NCBI RefSeq assembly: GCF_958979055.1 | Contig: NC_084886.1 | Coordinates: forward strand, 47,509,154-47,573,153 | DNA length: 64,000 bases | Source: Alnus glutinosa | Lineage: Eukaryota; Streptophyta; Magnoliopsida; Fagales; Betulaceae | Direction of reading: 5' to 3' | Shown: piece after piece, positions 10,508 to 21,870 of the stretch | How the letters are laid out: the number at the start of each line of letters is the position of its first letter | Numbering within the stretch: position 1 is the first letter of the stretch | Translations under genes and position numbers: made by a program | Notes under the pieces: model-generated | What the model was told of the DNA's origin: nothing | What the model saw: the letters and a program-made list of their open reading frames with translations, nothing else | Database searches by the model: none

Positions 10508-10843
10508 TTGATGCAGAGAATTTCAGCTTGCCCTTTTTTCCGGTCGATCGACCCTTCAACTTCTAATAGGGTTGTAGGGGTCTTACCTATGTTAAAACTT
10601 AACAACCTCGACAATGTAAATGAGACACTCATAGAAAGAGTTGAGATCATAAAGAACGAAAATGCCAAATATATGGAAAGAATTAAGCAACTGGAGATGC
10701 AGCTGGAGAAGGAAGGTGACATATACACGAAAAGGGTCGAGTACCTAGAAAAGGAATCAGACAAATATTGGGCAAGAGAGAAATGGTTAATCTTAACTTT
10801 GATGTTGTCATTGTTGGTTCTTTTTATTGCACTTGGTGCATAA
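10508..10843 (+). CDS. Small coiled-coil, tail-anchored ORF (hypothetical; possible terminal exon)
   Basis: 111-codon frame preceded by a good splice acceptor (TTGATGCAG at about 10509-10517), so it may be the last exon of a spliced gene or an element ORF. Visible parts: a short CPFFRSIDP segment, a charged helical stretch of heptad character (about residues 38-85: ETLIERVEIIKNENAKYMER... then QLEMQLEKEGDIYTKRVEYL), and a C-terminal hydrophobic segment LILTLMLSLLVLFIALGA ending at the stop, a tail-anchor arrangement. Plant GRF-type zinc-finger proteins, often transposon-associated, have the order C-x-F-F-x-x-x-D-P, coiled coil, C-terminal membrane helix, so this could be the distal exon of such a gene. 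I could not find the upstream zinc-ribbon half. Its position at the broken 3' end of eIF(iso)4G suggests arrival with a rearrangement. Confidence 0.4.
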   Translation: MMQRISACPFFRSIDPSTSNRVVGVLPMLKLNNLDNVNETLIERVEIIKNENAKYMERIKQLEMQLEKEGDIYTKRVEYLEKESDKYWAREKWLILTLMLSLLVLFIALGA

Positions 10844-12440
10844 CTTAAACTTTTTGTGTAATGACATACTTTGAATGTTGTAATATTTTCAGTTGAAATA
10901 TGTAATGAAATGTTGAAGACAACAACTTGTTTAGGGCAATAGGGCATGTTCATTAAAAGATTCAACAAACGTTTATACCGTTGATACATTCAATATAGTG
11001 TTCAAATGGTCAACACTTTAACTCATATAAAACCTTTACAAGATAAGTTATTGTTCAAATGGTAACCCTTGACAAAAAGATGTCACAAAAAAAAATTGTT
11101 TCATAGCCCCACATGGATGTTACATAAAAATGTCCCAAAAGTTGTCACACCTATTCTACCACAAAAAACACAACAAATATATTTTGTTACTACTGCCACA
11201 TTCATCCGGAGCGGCAGATTTCCGACTTTGTTTTGATTCAATGTTAATGTGTTCTACTTTCTGCGAGCTTCCAACCTGCACCAGCATTAACGCAAAACAA
11301 GAGTCATTATTTCACTATATTTAATCAAAATAACATGTACAACCATAACTATTATAGTAACCATAATTTTCAAATAATATTGAATACTCACATCGATTGC
11401 AGTCTTATGCTGTAGACATTCTACATAGTTGGAAAGCTCAAAATGAAGGTGCCGGTGAAATCGAGACACATTTGTTCCATTCTATAGAATTAGTAAAAAC
11501 AAAACAAATATGCCACGAAAACACATAATCTTGGCATTCAATCTGTACTCGATCAGTAGTACATTCTACCTAATAGGATAACTCAACAATGGCAATGAAA
11601 CTGAACACGTTTGTGGCATTCAATTTGGGTTTGTATTCTAAATACACCAGGCATTGAAAACTCAAAACAAAGATGCAAATAGATTCCAAAACTTTGGAAA
11701 ATAAATACTTCTTTATGTGAAACAGAGGAATATTTATTTGCAACGCGTCCAGCAAGCCTAGCCATCGGGAATAAGGTTTCATGATAACCAATACAATCTT
11801 TTTTAGTAAAACCTTTGAGTCGCCTTGGCTACAAGTCTAAGTTTATATCGTTCAACATTACTAAAAGCAGTCATTTTGGTTTTGTAAACCCATTTACAAC
11901 CTATGACTACAATTTCTTTTTGGTAAGTTAACGGGATGACAGACTTAATTTTTAGCCATGAATTTCATCTCTTATGGCATTGAACCTGAATGCGGAATTA
12001 TCTTTACTCATAGCTTGTGAAAACGATTTTGAATTATCTTTAGATCCGATGTCATAATCAAACTCTTAGAAGTATACAACATAATCACTATGAATTAATG
12101 GTCCCCTTACTCTAGATGACCTTAATCATACTTTCTTTTTCATTTTGCGAAGTCTAAGTAAGTTCATTCTAAACTTGTTCTTCATGAGTTGATTGCTTTA
12201 AAACCGATTGTGGTTGAAGTCAATCAATTTGATTTTTCCTTAAGCAAAATCCGATGTCCTTCGTCTTAGGGAGATTCAGTCAAATTCTATTATTTCAACA
12301 TTTATTACTTTTACAAATTTATTTAATGTATAATTAATAATTTTATCATCAAATTATCTAAAAAATAATAATTAATACTTTTTAAGAATTCTGTTATGAA
12401 ATTATCTTAAAAAATCTAGATGATCTAGATTGATTCAAAG
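10844..12440. other. Intergenic between the coiled-coil ORF and plastid S13
   Basis: AT-rich. Short frames (for example near 11130 and 11570) have no recognisable homology. AAATATGTAATGAAATG-type sequence near 10895 could be the 3' end of the coiled-coil transcript. No transposon ends identified. Confidence 0.5.
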
Positions 12441-12444
12441 GTAG

Positions 12445-12632
12445 GCCTGGCCCATAAAATTTTCCAACTTTAGTTTAGGTTGGGTTGTGAAAGCCTTGGG
12501 CCCTTGGCCGAATTCAACTCCGGTAATCCATTATTGCAGAAAGGATAAGCACCCACTGGTCTTCTTCTTCTTCTTCATCCACACTCGCACTGACGCAGTG
12601 GTGTGTAGTCTAGTCGTTGAGAGACGAAGAAA
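12445..12632 (+). promoter_or_regulatory. Promoter and 5' UTR of plastid S13, with site II motifs
   Basis: GGCCCAT at 12449-12455 (complement of ATGGGCC) and TGGGCCC at 12497-12503 are site II/TCP-type elements. They lie 130-185 bases before the ATG, the usual arrangement for plant ribosomal-protein genes. A CTT-rich leader follows at 12560-12580. Function is inferred from motif and position. Confidence 0.55.
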
Positions 12633-13885
12633 ATGGCACAAACGCTGGCAATGCCTCTGGCGCCCTCGCTCTCCGTAATCTGCAACGGAAGAAACCCAAA
12701 TTCTCTCTTTAACAGCCTCTCCTTCCCAATTGCAAGCCCTCCTAAGGTGGGTAGAGTTCACCTTCGCTACTGTATTCTGTTCTTTGGGGCTTTGGGTTTA
12801 CTTTTGCGCTTGCCTTGTGGAGAATTTGTTGGAAGTGAAATGAAAATCTCGAAATTTGAATATTACACTGCTACTGTGAATATGAACCTCATTTTCTGTT
12901 TAGATTTTCATTGTTTTTTCCACTTAAGTTTTCAAATTAGCACGTTCTTCGGTATTATATGGAGCTTTTTAGGGTCTGCCATGTTGCTTTATTTAGACTT
13001 TTTGGTTTCTTTGTCAAGAAAAATTTGAGGAATAAGAAGAAAATGCGGCATTGAATTCCTTGCTTTCTATTGTTTCCGGTGTAAGGTTATGAATATGCAA
13101 TTTCAGGGCTTACCTACTGGTGGTTTTGGTTTCCTTAGGTCCCAAATATTCGAATTTCTAAAAATGGATTTTTTTTTTTTTTTTTTTTTTGGGAAGGTGT
13201 GGGGGGGGGGGGGGCGCAAAGAGGATTGTGGTTGATGTTTTGGTTTTGTATGCCTCTCATCTGTCTATGCAATTTTTGGATCTGAAAGGTGAAAAATATA
13301 TCATTTAAATTTGTTAAATTTTTGTATTGGTTTCCAATTATAGTTTTGAGTGATTAAGATTGGAGTTATGGTTTTGCGTGTTGGTGTGAATTTAGTCTCA
13401 TCTATTCTCTGTAGGTTCGTGGTCTAAGCATCAAATCTGTTCGTGTTGGAGGAGTGGAGGTCCCAAACAACAAGAGGGTTGAGTACTCTCTCCAGTACGT
13501 TCATGGGATTGGCCGTACCAGAGCCCGAAAAATCCTTTGTGACCTCAACATGGAGAACAAAATTACCAAGGACTTATCTGAGGAAGAGCTCATCACACTC
13601 CGTGAAGAAGTCACCAAATACATGATTGAAGGCGACCTGGTAACTTACCCTTGTTCTCCCTATATATAGACGAGTAAACAGATTTCCCTTTAACAGATAT
13701 GATTGCGGATGTTTCAGAGGCGATTCAATGCGCTGGCTATAAGGAGATTGAAAGAGATTCAGTGCTATAGAGGGATACGGCACATTCAAGGGTTGCCTTG
13801 TAGAGGACAGCAAACGAAGAACAATTGCAGGACCTTGAAGGGTAAGAGAGTTGCTATTGCTGGAAAGAAGAAAGCCCCCCGTTAA
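12633..13885 (+). CDS. RPS13: Plastid small ribosomal subunit protein S13 (uS13c), nuclear gene
   Basis: Three exons, phase 0: 12633-12746, 13415-13639, 13718-13885; 168 residues, the usual precursor size. Exon 1 encodes a Ser/Pro/Ala-rich, acid-free start ([19 protein letters not shown]...) typical of a chloroplast transit peptide. The mature part has the S13 core [18 protein letters not shown] and the signature region [14 protein letters not shown], ending in a basic [15 protein letters not shown]. It acts in the head of the chloroplast 30S subunit next to the P-site tRNA. Intron positions (after PPK and after EGDL) coincide with those of the mitochondrial-type paralog 7 kb upstream on the same strand. 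Intron 1 contains a poly-T followed by a poly-G run (about 13168-13214). The ATG chosen is the first in the leader and gives the transit peptide in frame. The gene appears intact. Confidence 0.95.
13168..13214. repeat. Poly-T / poly-G run in plastid S13 intron 1
   Basis: About 23 Ts, a short spacer (GGGAAGGTGT) and about 14 Gs within the intron. Length is likely unreliable. Confidence 0.85.
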
Positions 13886-16800
13886 GTAAATAAGTTTTGC
13901 TTCTCCTTTTTGTTATTGATGAACTGTTGTCTGGGTTTTGTATATGAATCAACTTGCAGTACAAACTTAATTGCTTCAAGTTGATCAGATTCAGTTTCTG
14001 TAGTTGATGAACTGATCTTTTGATGTGCATTTTCTGCGCCCCCCACCCCCTATTTTCGTATCATATTGTTTCTTCCTGGAATTGAGATTCTTGGCAGTGC
14101 ATACCATGCATTATCTTCATGTCTTGTTGACAAGTAATTTAGTTTTGTGCATCAATTTTGGCTGCTTAATGTTAGTTCACCATGAAAAGTTAAAGTTGTC
14201 TTAGTGGGAGTCGAACTATGAAAATCCGGACATTTGTAAGATTCTGGTCGAGATACTGGCCAAAGTTGTATGAATCCTGGTCAGGCTTGATATTTTTGAA
14301 CTATTTGGAATGCTATAAATTTGAAATGCAGATGATGACTTTTTTAATTTGTGTCAAATTCTGAATTCTTGGTATTATCACTAATCGGGGGAATATGTTG
14401 GTTCCGGCAAGTGCAGTCAATTATAGTTCCACCCCTTTGATGTTGTTGTTTTTCCTGTTCAACACAGTTCTTTGACTTCAATCATGCTTATTATGTATGT
14501 ATGTATGTTCTTAAAGTGCTAATGTTTAATGCGCGAGTCCATGAGTAGGATTGATGCAATCTCGTGAATCACTTAGTTTTGTTTGAAATGCATACGTCAA
14601 TCACAATACCCTTACGGAAGCCTTTTTAATCCATTTGATTCATTCTGTTTGTCTCACTCTTCAACATCTCCATTCTTGTCACACCTACAAAATAGAAATA
14701 TTTGCTCCTTGGATACATTTCCTTTTTTTGAATTTAATGAAATTGCTTTCTGGCCGATATGATATCTTAACTTGTGGTTAAGATATACTTATCAGAAAAC
14801 TTGTTGTGAAGATATGGGAAGTGTATAACCTGCCTGTGCTCATCCACATTTCACAAGCAATTGATGAGTAGCTTTTGCTCTTTGGCCTTCTGCTTTTTAA
14901 TCTTTTCCTGCCTGTGACTCCCCTTCTTCCTTCAATGAAATAGATCGGTCTTCTGGCTAATCAGTACAAGATTCCCATCCTCGCTTCTTCTGTGGTTGGG
15001 TATAGCACTTTTCCTTCACACAAAACCCTTCAATTACTTATGCTTCCTTGCTTGAGGAATAGTTTCATGAAAATGGAGACAGACCGTAAAGTTTTGTTTG
15101 TCTTGAAACTTTTGGATCTGAAATTGTTCCATAGTCATTGCTTTGAGAAGTGCATTTTCGCATACAATAGGCTAGTTTTGTTAGTGGGTGAAACATTTTT
15201 TTTTCCCGCTCAGTCAAGTTGTTTGTGAGTAACGTGTAAGAGAGATGCTGTGGTTTGTCATTTGACTGGGAATTTGCCTCTTTCTCTGCAACTGTTCTTT
15301 TGTCAGTTGTCACTCTCTGGTGCGTTTTTGTGTGAATATATCTCTTCCTTTCTGTCTTTCCTGAATGCCACCAACGTTATACTTCAGCTGATTCTAGGCT
15401 ATGCTATGCTCATGCCCATGAAGAGCTTGAGCTGATTCTTATCCTGTATAACCCTTTTATCAGTTGAGTTAACTAGAATACTTTTGTTGCTGATTTGCTT
15501 CGCATGAGTTACTGTTATGGATTAGGGAAAGTTTTATGCCAACTTTTGAATTGTTTTTGTCAGAGCCTCAATGATATCATCAATGATGTGCAGTTTAGTC
15601 CATCCTTCACTTTCTTTAATATGAACCACCTAATTCTGCACCGGAGTTACTAGAAAGGTTCCTCCTTGTATTATTTATTACACTCCAAGTGAAATTTTCC
15701 ACCGTCGCTGTCAATTCATTCCCAGAATCTTGGTCTTTGCCACATATGTGCAAATTAAGTAGGTGCCAGTATTTCCTATTCATCATTCATTTTACTTTTG
15801 CTGTTTGGTAGTTGAAAGCATCTTCTATATTAAATGAGTTTCCAACGGATTATTGTCTTCAGTTTCTACCATATAAGATTATTTAACCTAGATTTTACCA
15901 TTTCATTGAAAAGCTAAAATCTGTTCCTTTCAACTGCTGCTGCAACCCTCACTGTCACTGGGAGTAGTCTGCCACCCCAGTGCTGGTGGTGGTGGGAGAC
16001 TGTAGTGGTGGTGCGGTGGTGAGGGTGACAGTGAGTCTGGCCATTGGTGAAGGTGGCTGTGGGTGCTGGAAAGAGTTTTAAAAATTATTTTTTTTTAATG
16101 ACGTGATGGAATCTAGTCCGTTCATTTTAAATGAACGACCTTAATTAGAGCTATTGTACAATGTGCACAACTTTAGGTATTGCACAGCATCTCAATCCAT
16201 TTAACTTTATTATTGTGATGCTTTCCATGGATGTGCTGAAGGCCAAATCGGGAGAAGGATCCGGTTAGTGATTTCAAGAGGGTAAAATGGTCCAAAAAAT
16301 AAAATGACAATTTTATCCCTCTAAAATGAGCTAACTAGCTCCGCTCCATTTAAAATGAAATGGAGAGGATCTGTTTCTGCCTAATTGGTTTTGATTTTGG
16401 TCACAATGATGAACTTTAGAGTGGTCATATCATCAGAACAGTTGACGATGAATTTCGACATTTTCATTTTTTCCGGCGATCAGCATTTTCAGAACACATC
16501 TGAAATATCTACTTTTTGACGTGGTTAATAATAATATCTATAAGAAGCAAAGAGCTCAAGCCATGTTAAGTAGCCCAGCCACAGCCACTGGTGCCAACCC
16601 AATGGAATATTTCAGCTCTCGTCTCTCACTCCATATCAACCAACTCAAAGGGTCACCCCATGACCATGCAACAATAGAGACCAAAGTGCCCACTATACAC
16701 AAAGCTCCTTACAAAAGAGTTGGTTGCTCTTTTATACAGGACTGGAAGAGAGAGAAACAAAAAAGAAATCTCTAATTTACTTTTTGGAACGAAACGCTAC

Positions 16801-17220
16801 TTTTGACTAAAGCAAAGTCTATATTTGCGGGACTTGTCTTTACTTTTGAACAGAGTTCTATTATTGTTATTAGCAGGTAGATCCTTTGTTTTTTACAAAG
16901 TAGTCCACCTCTAATGAGAAACAATAAACCACCATTCTATAATAACAACATCAATGGCCAAGCCATGGGCCAAGTGAGCTCCATCTTATGCCCGGGGAAA
17001 ACCCTATGGTCTGTTCTTTGACCACTCTAGGAAACAAGCCTTTGAGGACATAAAATGTTGAGTTCTTCATCTTTTGTTATCCATGGTAGAGCGGACTAAA
17101 AATGCGCATGACTTTCATGCACAGATGTGGGAGTTGTATGGGAAATGTAATCATTAATCAACGTGGTGACGAACTCACATGTGATAAAAAGCTTGTTAAG
17201 TATATACATGTGACCCGGAA
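13886..17220. other. 3' flank of plastid S13 and intergenic DNA
   Basis: The first several hundred bases are T-rich and probably include the S13 3' untranslated region. Further on there is a near-palindromic stretch around 15940-16035 (CCCTCACTGTCACTGGGAG against GGTGACAGTGAG) within GTGGTGGTG-rich sequence, and a short palindrome GTTCATTTTAAATGAAC near 16120. A frame at 16521-16775 (84 residues) resembles nothing I know. No gene supported. Confidence 0.5.
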
Positions 17221-17226
17221 AATATA

Positions 17227-17229
<3 letters not shown>

Positions 17230-17257
<28 letters not shown>
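17230..17257. repeat. Compound (GT)n(AT)n microsatellite
   Basis: GT repeats followed directly by AT repeats in intergenic DNA. Confidence 0.9.
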
Positions 17258-17304
17258 TCGTAATATTTGTATTCCATGATGCTTGCTCAATTTGTATGGG
17301 GCTT

Positions 17305-17310
<6 letters not shown>

Positions 17311-17362
<52 letters not shown>
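17311..17362. repeat. 52-base poly-T homopolymer
   Basis: Uninterrupted T run followed by AAACAT. Could be the tail of an antisense retroposed sequence, but no parent is recognisable next to it. Confidence 0.95.
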
Positions 17363-17366
<4 letters not shown>

Positions 17367-19960
17367 ATAAGAAAACAAACCAAAAGACATTAAGGAACTA
17401 AAAAAAGAAGAAGATGATTCTTTTCCAAAACAGGTAGGAAAGAAACCAGAGAAAAGAGATTGATTGGGAATGCAGCTAGAAGAAAATTTAGTTGCGATCC
17501 AGTTTGCCACATGATAAGTACAGAGGTTTGCACTTCGGTTGACATGAGTAGCTGACCAGCTAGTTGTTGGCGGGATGAATTGGATGATGGAAAGGATTTG
17601 GGAGATGGTGGACGAAATTCTCCAATTTTGTGTAATTGCAGGATTTTGTAGAGTTAGAGTAACAATATAGGTGAATCTCCTTTCAAGATAAATGAAGATA
17701 GCTTTAATGAGAGGGATGATCGAACCCCCAATAAAGCTGCAGTGGCTTTAAAGATTGTTATTATCGCAAGAATTACACTCCCAAAACATGGGCTTTCATT
17801 TGATTTAAATTCTGAAGAGAGATAAATGGACTGGGTCTTTGAAGATCATATGATACTAGCAGAACCTTCATCGCCAAACTGGGTTGAAATTTTGTGCCAA
17901 ACAATACTAACAGAATTAATTAAGAGCATCATCTTCAAACTCGCAATTAAGGCCATAAAATCTGCAATTAAGTCAATAATATTCCCCAATGGCAGCCATA
18001 GATCGAGACTACCCAACAATAAGCCTATGGTCTCACTAAAAGATTCTCCAACCCATAATCTCCTCAACAAGCCCCAGTCAACCCAACAATAAGCGCAATG
18101 AGACAACCCTAATGGATGCAATAAACTCTTTAGATTACTCTCAACAACTTTCTTAAAACTGACTTAAATATAGGAAAAGTCTAAAAAAAAAAAAAAAAAT
18201 CACAAAAAAAAAAAATTACATGCATTATATTACCTATGCCTTTCGTAAACATAGTGTATAATACAAAGCTACAAAATATATTGGGTAACAATTTTAGCTT
18301 TGATATCTATTATTTTAACACAAACTATTTCTCTTCTCGTTGCCTTTCATTTGAAATGTGCTGAAATTTTGTAAAAATTAAAAGGTAGATGAAAAAATTT
18401 ATTTTGTAAAGAAACAATATTTTAATAATATAAAAAGATAAGAAAAATTATTATGCAATGTTTTCGAATAAGAAAGTAAATAAATAATTTTGTTTCCTAA
18501 ATTGAAGAAAACTTAAAAAAAAAAAAATAAATAAATAAATAAATAAATAAATAAAAATTGAAAAGCTTTTTGTCAGAGCGCTCAATACTTAGATAAGAAA
18601 ATCCTTGAAATATATTTGCTTGTCGCAGCACTAGCCATCTCAAAGCAATCTCATCCAATTAATGAGAGACTAAATCAAACTTTATAAATATCTTCAACAT
18701 TCTACACCGTTAAGTTACGGTCAAAGCAAAATTGCAAATATGACCGCCCAGTTTGACCCATGGACCTCTTACCCTGACTATTGTCCACGACGATAGCTGG
18801 TGTGACCCGCCCTAATGAATTTTGTTTTGAAAAAAGCTTGGTGCCACAACCACTCACATGAGTGAAACCCATTTAAGTGGATGAGTCACACCCATGTAAG
18901 TAAGTTGTGCACAACCTGTTGTGCAAGAATCAAATTCCGTTTGTTTTGCTTTTCTTTTTAAATGGTTATGTCTACCCATTTTTCTTGGTCCTATTTGGTC
19001 AGCCCAGTAACTAGTTAGTTCATATACCAAATAAATATAATTAACTGTATATTACTTCATACTTCTATATAAAGTATATTACTTCATCCTAAAGTCTATA
19101 AACATGCATATAACACATCCCACATGTTTGACAAGAGTCATATATTATATTTATACTATAGTTAGTTATATAGAATATATTAGACTAACTATTTATTCAC
19201 ATTATACATATACCATATTTCTTACTCTCTAGTTGGATATAACATCATATAATCAATTTGTTACTTATAAACTATAATTATGTAATTATTTTGTAAATGT
19301 ATAAAAATTGTTAATAAACTCCGCTTTAAACAAAGATTACAAAATTTAATAGTCGAACTTTAGTGAACCATACCGAGCTTGTCAAATACCCCGCTCAGCT
19401 ATAATGAAATTCTCAAGAAACTCAAGCTAGTTCGCCCAAATTTTAAACTAGTAGAGATTGAACACACATTCGAATTCAACTAATAAAGTTTGGACTCAAA
19501 TAAACCAGTCTTAAAATCTTAAATCCCGCTCTATTACAGCTCCATGCCGTCATTAACAAGCCCTGCTCCACTCGAGGGAGAGAATGCAAACCCAGGAAGA
19601 GGAAGCCGAAGCTATTTCAATATCTCCGATATAGAAAAATAACAAGAAAAGATAGGAAAAAAAAAAAACCAATGTTTTCAATTCACCCCAGATTGTAGAA
19701 CGGACCACCCAATAAGGCCACCGGGGAGAGAATGAAAACACAGGTTACAGATCGACTTCACCAACTACGCTGTAGTTCTAAGCTACATTAGCCCTTACCT
19801 AAACCCACACAGTCCCCTAGCCAACAAGGGGTTTCCGAACACCAATTCCTAGAGAAACCAAAAGCTAATCATTATGTACAACTTCCCAGATCCAACTTCA
19901 ATGAAAAGCAAGGCCACAGAGTGAGAGAGAGAGAGAGAGAGAGAGAGTAAGGTGCCGTTT
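17363..19960. other. Intergenic, no gene seen
   Basis: Mixed unique and AT-rich DNA, with an (AAAT)n tract near 18521-18556. Frames at 17826-18092 are without recognisable similarity. The last 400-450 bases (about 19510-19960) are richer in G+C and probably include the 3' untranslated region of the minus-strand MEI2-like gene; a (GA)n run sits at 19923-19947. Confidence 0.5.
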
Positions 19961-19967
19961 GGTTGTT

Positions 19968-21140
19968 TCAAGAAGATTTTCTGGATCGCTTCGGAGGTGC
20001 GCGAGGCATACGTATGCCAACCGTTGTGAACCTGGAGAAGTTCAAACCGTCCCTCGGAGCTTCAAAAACCGCAGGAAGGAAAGAATATGATTGACACCAG
20101 AAGAGCCTGTTTTTGAAACTCTCAATCAACGCTTCTTTCCCCTGCATATCTCAAAGCCCAACAAATAGAAGGAAAAAAAGGATCAGCAAAACATACAACC
20201 AATGGACAATGAACGATGTTCAAAAGGGTTTAATAGCAAATTAACCTGAAGCTCTGCGAGAGTGACTTCACACGTTTTCTTGTTCTCAATAACCGCCCAA
20301 ACATGTTTTTGGAATGAACTGAAAAACCTGAATGCAGCCATAGAATTTGTAAAATTCACGAACGCGTACCCAAGATTTGTCATCTTCCCTTGATACCAAA
20401 ACTTCCTGCAAAAAAGTTTACCCCAAAAATAAAATTAAAACCAAAACGCAGATTGTGGCGAATATATAGGAAAGATGTAAGGCAAATGAAACCTGAAATC
20501 CATAGGCAAGTACACAAAGTCGTATGCAGACTTGTACGAATGCGCTCCTGCCTTCGTGTTCTCGACCCGACAATGCTTGTCGAGTATAGCCAGCAGATCA
20601 TCTCTTCTGAAAAAATGTTACACGATAAAAATATTAATCAAGCTAGCCATAAAAGAAGAGCAAGATATGCATATACACAACACATTAGTGCAAAAGGGAA
20701 CCCATACATCCATGTATGTTCATGCCCTTGAAAGGGGTCACAAATGGAAAGGTGAGGCTACATCGACACTTTTCGGAGACACGAATATTTCCGACGGGTA
20801 TTGTTACCGAATGGGATTAAGGACAGAAAAACCAGACAAAAGTACGACCAAACAATGACTTCCCTGTTTCATGCTTTTTCAGTTGCTTGAGACAAAAAGT
20901 TGCAGAATACTCGGGCAGAAATGCCTCTACTTCTTTCTCTTGGGAAAGACTGGTTATACAAACATCATCATGGAGACAGAAGTTGAGGTGCGTGAGCCGT
21001 GAAGCCATAAGAGGATCAGACGGCCATATACCCCTAGAGTCAAGAATCTATCGCCGGACAAACAAAAAATGTAGCCAAAATATCAAAGGGAAAAGCGTTT
21101 GCCTCAAGCTTAAAGATAAAAGGATATAGACAGATGGACA

Positions 21141-21206
<66 letters not shown>

Positions 21207-21870
21207 ACTTAAACTGGTTGGGGATGTTCTTGATCATGACAGTAGTTTTTTTAGAGCGAATGAATTCATCAACAGTAGCAGGGAAGGGAATGATACGAGC
21301 ACGATCACTATTCTTCTTCCACGACTTTCCCCTCTGAAACTCGTTGGGAATATTCTTGTTCACGACAATATTGGATCCAGAGAGCGTGATTTCATGAACA
21401 GTATGACGAACACCACCACTCTTCCCATCTTTCTTTGGGATCCATACTTTTTCCCGGCAATTCACAGTAGTAGGCTTTCTATATGAGATCCTCGGTCTCC
21501 GCACCTGGCACCTCGGTCCCCTCTCCACCCTTTCCCCACAGCCAAAAGTTTCATACACCTCAACACCCTTCAACTTCTGAAACCCCATTTCTGCCTGTTC
21601 AGAATTCGACAACCCGTAAAAGACCGGCTCAGGCTGTGAGCGAGAATCGTAGAAATATTCCCCATAAGATCCGGCCGGGGGATACCTGTAATTTGGGACG
21701 TCGCGGAAGGCAGCTGGCACCGCTGGCCACGCCTGTGATAGAGGCGGCAAAGGCAGAAGCGGTAGTGGTTGCGGCTGTGGGTGTGGGTGAAAGAGGCCGA
21801 AGGTCGTTATGGCTAATGTATTCTTTTCAGGCCGGAAGGCCTGGGCGTTCGGGTTCAAAGGCGTTGCCAT
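19968..21870 (-). CDS. MEI2-like protein with a single C-terminal RRM (MCT type)
   Basis: Four exons on the minus strand: 21209-21870, 20493-20606, 20246-20405, 19968-20141; 369 residues, all splice sites consensus and phases consistent. The Mei2 C-terminal RRM (RRM_2 family) spans about residues 205-345: KTTVMIKNIPNQFKRDDLL, then HSYKSAYDFVYLPMDFR, KMTNLGYAFVNF, then KHVWAVIENKKTCEVTLAELQGKEALIESFKN. The N-terminal two RRMs of full MEI2-like proteins are absent; the plant 'Mei2 C-terminal RRM only' group, near the TERMINAL EAR1-like proteins, has this layout. The N-terminus carries LNPNAQAFRP (residues 5-14), matching the PAM2 motif that binds the MLLE domain of poly(A)-binding protein. A His/Pro/Gln/Leu-rich segment follows. 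Residues 157-179 look like a degenerate copy of residues 199-221. Expected role: RNA binding linked to meristem or meiotic control; the target is unknown. Confidence 0.92.
21141..21203. repeat. (AT)9-(GA)22 microsatellite in intron 1 of the MEI2-like gene
   Basis: On the coding strand the intron opens GTGGG and then runs straight into (CT)n followed by (AT)n, so the repeat starts about five bases after the 5' splice site. Confidence 0.95.

Noticed and set aside
10306..10989. 227-residue minus-strand open frame
   Set aside because: It is antisense to the coiled-coil ORF, with low-complexity Ser/Ile/Tyr-rich translation and no homology; treated as a shadow frame.
17096..17383. 95-residue minus-strand frame with a poly-Lys run
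   Set aside because: Created by the 52-base homopolymer and the GT/AT microsatellite.
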